Part shown: positions 61,406 through 64,000 of the stretch, piece after piece | Layout: each line of letters opens with the position of its first letter | How positions within the stretch are numbered: position 1 is the stretch's first letter | Source: an uncultured Draconibacterium sp. | GTDB lineage: Bacteria; Bacteroidota; Bacteroidia; Bacteroidales; Prolixibacteraceae | Assembly: GCF_913063105.1 (NCBI RefSeq) | Contig: NZ_CAJXYQ010000007.1 | Location: 1-64,000, forward strand | DNA: 64,000 bases | Direction of reading: 5' to 3' | Made by a program: the position numbers and the translations under genes | Notes under the pieces: generated by a model | Seen by the model: only the letters and a program-made list of their open reading frames with translations | What the model was told of the DNA's origin: nothing | Database searches by the model: none

Positions 61406-62290
61406 CTATTTTGTTCGGGCGGCTATTCGTTTTGAGACCAGGTTTAAAGTTAACACCATTGCCATTAATAATAATGATGAACTCCATATCAGGTCAACCA
61501 TATTCGGATCGTTATAAAACTCCCATATTAACAAAGGCACCGCACTGGTTGGTTTGGTAATATCGAGGTTAATTATTGTGCTTCCAAGTGCGGTAAGCAT
61601 CAAAGGTGCAGTTTCGCCTAAAATACGTGAAATGCCGAGCAGAATACCGGTTAATAATCCGCTAAAACCGGTTGGGATTAAAACCCTGAGAATTACCTTG
61701 TAGTAAGGAACACCCAATGCCATGGCTGCTTCTTTAATGGTTTGCGGAATCATTTTCAGGGTTTCTTCAGTGGAACGAACAATCATGGGCAACATCATTA
61801 TTGATAAAGACACACTACCTGCCAGAGCCGAAAAGCCACTGGTTATTGGCTTAACAATCCACATATATGCAATTAAACCCAGTACAATTGACGGTACGCC
61901 CTGAAGAACATCTGAAACATTTCGGGTAAGATTTGCCAATGGCTTCCCGGGATTTTCATACAGGTAAATACCGGTAATTACACCCACCGGAATGGCAATT
62001 ACGGAGGCAAGCACCACCATCAACAATGTTCCGGATATTCCGTTGGCAATACCCCCCGGAATTAATTCGCCATTACTTAAAGCAGTCATTGCCTCAAAGG
62101 TATCGGGCGGGGTTTTAATAATAAAATTAAGGCTTATCTGCCGGTATCCTTTGGCAACCAATTTGTAAATAATAAGTACAATTGGCGAAATAGTAACCAC
62201 CGACAGAAAAAACACGATTCCTTTAAAGAAACGATCTTTAAATGTTCTGCGAGAGAGGTTTGCGGCTGTTATTTTTGCTGCTGCATTCAT
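61406..62290 (-). CDS. pstA: Phosphate ABC transporter permease PstA
   Basis: 294 aa with about six membrane helices. The EAA-type motif EAAMALGVPYYKVILRVLIP (about 187-206) contacts PstB; SIVLGLIAYMW and the early GGIANGISGTLLM are PstA-typical. It forms the channel with PstC, whose stop is 2 bp from the start here. Confidence 0.95.
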   Translation of the reverse strand: MNAAAKITAANLSRRTFKDRFFKGIVFFLSVVTISPIVLIIYKLVAKGYRQISLNFIIKTPPDTFEAMTALSNGELIPGGIANGISGTLLMVVLASVIAIPVGVITGIYLYENPGKPLANLTRNVSDVLQGVPSIVLGLIAYMWIVKPITSGFSALAGSVSLSIMMLPMIVRSTEETLKMIPQTIKEAAMALGVPYYKVILRVLIPTGFSGLLTGILLGISRILGETAPLMLTALGSTIINLDITKPTSAVPLLIWEFYNDPNMVDLIWSSSLLLMAMVLTLNLVSKRIAARTK

Positions 62291-62292
62291 TA

Positions 62293-63144
62293 TTATCCCA
62301 TTCGTTTTATGATGAATTTTCCGATAGCATTAATTATACCTGTGAGCAGGAATAATAACAAACCAATTGCAATAAGCGAACTCAGTTTTAAGCCCTCTGC
62401 TTCACCAAACTGGTTGGCAATAACAGAGGCCATGGTGTTCCCGGTTCCAAAAAAACCTGTGGGAATAATGTTTGCATTTCCAATTAACATGGTAACAGCC
62501 ATAGTTTCGCCAAGTGCCCGCCCAAACGACAAAATGTAACCGGCAACGATTCCTGAACGTGCAGAAGGAACAATTACACTAAAAATTACTTCCAGGCGGG
62601 TTGCTCCTAAAGAATAGGCTGCCTCTTTCAATTCGTTGGGCACCATCGTAATTATCTCGTTACTCAGCGAGGTGGCATAAGGAATTATCATAATGGCCAG
62701 AATGATGCTGGCAGTAAAAACTCCAAATCCCTGATTAGGCAAACCCAAATCAATTAACAGGGGGCGCAAAACATAAAATCCCCACAAACCGTAAACTATT
62801 GATGGGATTCCGGCCAGCAAATCAACCATGGTACCCAGCACTTTTGCCATTTTGGTTCCGCGGTAATATTCTCCTAAAAACAAGGAAGCGGAAAAAGAAA
62901 GTGGCAAGCTTATTAAAAGTGCTGCAACCGATGTTACAATTGTGCCGGCAATAAATGGCAGCGCTCCATAGTTTTCTTTTCCTTCGGTTGGATTCCAGTC
63001 ATTCAACCAAATAAAACTAATACCAAAACTTTTGAATGCGGGAATGGCCCCTTTTACCAAGGAGAAAACCATGCCTCCTGCCACAAAAAGTATGAGGAAT
63101 GAGGAAAGCAAGAGAACGCCTTTAGTTATTTTTTCGCTGTTCAT
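62293..63144 (-). CDS. pstC: Phosphate ABC transporter permease PstC
   Basis: 283 aa with about six membrane helices. The EAA motif EAAYSLGATRLEVIFSVIVP (about 171-190) and GIPSIVYGLWGFYVL (about 111-125) are PstC-specific, and the N-terminal loop WNPTEGKENYGALPFIAGT is the usual periplasmic turn. It is separated from pstS by a hairpin. Confidence 0.95.
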   Translation of the reverse strand: MNSEKITKGVLLLSSFLILFVAGGMVFSLVKGAIPAFKSFGISFIWLNDWNPTEGKENYGALPFIAGTIVTSVAALLISLPLSFSASLFLGEYYRGTKMAKVLGTMVDLLAGIPSIVYGLWGFYVLRPLLIDLGLPNQGFGVFTASIILAIMIIPYATSLSNEIITMVPNELKEAAYSLGATRLEVIFSVIVPSARSGIVAGYILSFGRALGETMAVTMLIGNANIIPTGFFGTGNTMASVIANQFGEAEGLKLSSLIAIGLLLFLLTGIINAIGKFIIKRMG

Positions 63145-63219
63145 TTAATGAAATATGTAACAATGATGTGGTGTACAGGACACTTTATTTACAGGCGACA
63201 AGATTCAGAAAAAGAGAAG

Positions 63220-63243
63220 AAACCTGTTTTTGCAAACAGGTTT
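63220..63243 (-). terminator. Intercistronic hairpin between pstS and pstC
   Basis: Perfect 10-bp stem AAACCTGTTT / AAACAGGTTT with a 4-nt loop, followed by a TC-rich tract on the minus strand. It could be a partial terminator or an RNA-stabilising stem that makes PstS more abundant than PstC. Confidence 0.6.
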
Positions 63244-63270
63244 CCATATCCTGTTATCTTAAATGCTATA

Positions 63271-64000
63271 TTATTGAAGTAAGGGTTGCCCGTCGAAAGT
63301 AATTGATCGTAATATAAGCTTGGCTTTTGCTGCAGCAGCCTCGGGTAGTGGCGCATAATGCACTTTTTCGGCTTGTCCTTGCGCATCGCTGCTTACCAAC
63401 CAATCAAGAAAACTTACAGTTGCCAATGCCTGATCTTTTGACCGGCCATTGTAACTCTGTTCCTTGTACAATATAATCCATGTAAATCCACTGATCGGAT
63501 ACGCTTCCGGATCTGCTGAATTGGTAAGCATAATACGTGTGTCAGCAGGAATCTCTCCCTTTGCAGCAGCACTTACCGATGCTATTGACGGCTCGATGTA
63601 ATTACCTGCACTATTTTGTACTTTTGCCGTTTGAATTTTTTGTGCAAAAGCATACTCAGAACCAATATAGCCAATGGCTCCTTCGGTTTGCTTAATGGTA
63701 CCGGCTACTCCCGGGTTTCCTTTGGCTCCCATTCCAACAGGCCATTGTAACGATTTTCCTTTACCTACAGCATCAGCCCATTTTGTGCTAATTTTACTCA
63801 TGTAATCGCTAAAAATGTAGGTAGTTCCGCTACCATCAGAACGATGTACAAAAGTAATATCCATATCAGGTAAAGCTATACCTTCGTTATTGGCTTTAAT
63901 TGCCGAATCATTCCATTTGGTAATTTCTCCCATAAAAATTTTCTCAAGCAATTCGTTTGAAAGCTTTAAGCCATCAACTCCAGGCAGGTTGTAGGCAATA
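63271..64000 (-). CDS. pstS: Phosphate ABC transporter substrate-binding protein, partial at the window edge
   Basis: About 243 residues of the C-terminal part; the frame runs off the right edge (IAYNLPGVDGLKLS before the first internal Met). IFMGEITKWND and VHRSDGSGTTYIFSDYMS are PstS hallmarks, contacting phosphate by Ser/Arg/Asp, and GNPGVAGTIKQTEGAIGYIGSEYA follows. The signal peptide is outside the window. It is the first visible gene of the pst operon. Confidence 0.95.
   Translation of the reverse strand, partial: IAYNLPGVDGLKLSNELLEKIFMGEITKWNDSAIKANNEGIALPDMDITFVHRSDGSGTTYIFSDYMSKISTKWADAVGKGKSLQWPVGMGAKGNPGVAGTIKQTEGAIGYIGSEYAFAQKIQTAKVQNSAGNYIEPSIASVSAAAKGEIPADTRIMLTNSADPEAYPISGFTWIILYKEQSYNGRSKDQALATVSFLDWLVSSDAQGQAEKVHYAPLPEAAAAKAKLILRSITFDGQPLLQ

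Noticed and set aside
1..64000. tRNA, rRNA, insertion sequences, integrases, prophage
   Set aside because: No cloverleaf, ribosomal sequence, transposase or integrase motif was recognised by reading; a tRNAscan and an ISfinder search would settle it.

Overview
The window reads as chromosomal DNA of a Bacteroidota bacterium, most like the marine Marinilabiliales/Prolixibacteraceae lineage. The basis is moderate-to-low GC, CarboxypepD_reg plus TonB receptors, a hybrid-style propeller histidine kinase paired with a LytTR regulator, Tat-tagged Gfo/Idh/MocA and sugar-isomerase proteins, DUF1080 proteins, -7 boxes of the TAnnTTTG type and weak Shine-Dalgarno sites. The genus is inferred from gene style, not from a marker gene. 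I saw no rRNA, tRNA, CRISPR array, insertion sequence or phage gene.

Layout. 1-6 kb: the tail of a B12-dependent mutase, a small secreted protein, a long gene-poor stretch with a 15-unit 21-bp degenerate tandem array, then a LytTR regulator/LytS-type kinase operon bracketed on both sides by triplets of a 21-bp direct repeat. 6-12 kb: acyl-CoA ligase, MscS channel, sugar isomerase-like protein, outer-membrane barrel and a U32 family protein. 12.2-27.9 kb: one long minus-strand export locus (ABC ATPase, ABC permease with a peptidase-like ectodomain, TolC, adaptor, RND pump, a second RND pump fused to an ABC ATPase, and a small ABC permease). 28-29.6 kb: two more paralogues of the first secreted protein. 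29.9-43 kb: housekeeping and sugar genes (ComB-like, PatB-like, ruvC, EamA, TPR protein, lipA, lipB, a thymidylate synthase homologue, Gfo/Idh/MocA and a HEAT-DUF1080-DUF1080 protein). 43-51 kb: a 42-bp degenerate tandem array, a MTH1187-like protein, methyltransferase, PhnA, trpS, ybaK, a TrpB2-type enzyme, lipoate ligase and an ATPase. 51-64 kb: a phosphate block (pstS-pstC-pstA-pstB-phoU-phoB-phoR in minus-strand order) next to a TonB receptor, a duplicated beta-helix lipoprotein and small secreted proteins.

How genes work together. The 12-28 kb locus holds every part of a tripartite efflux pump plus two complete ABC-2 exporter sets, and one ATPase is covalently joined to an RND permease. 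That RND-ABC hybrid locus is the strongest candidate for an unusual system here. In the phosphate block, 11-bp tandem direct repeats (unit close to TGTAAY) lie upstream of both the TonB receptor and a small CarboxypepD_reg protein. They look like PhoB boxes and tie the outer-membrane genes to the PhoR-PhoB-Pst genes beside them. The 21-bp and 42-bp intergenic arrays keep exact spacing while their sequence decays. Both periods are whole multiples of the DNA helical repeat, which suggests arrays of protein-binding or structural sites and not coding sequence.
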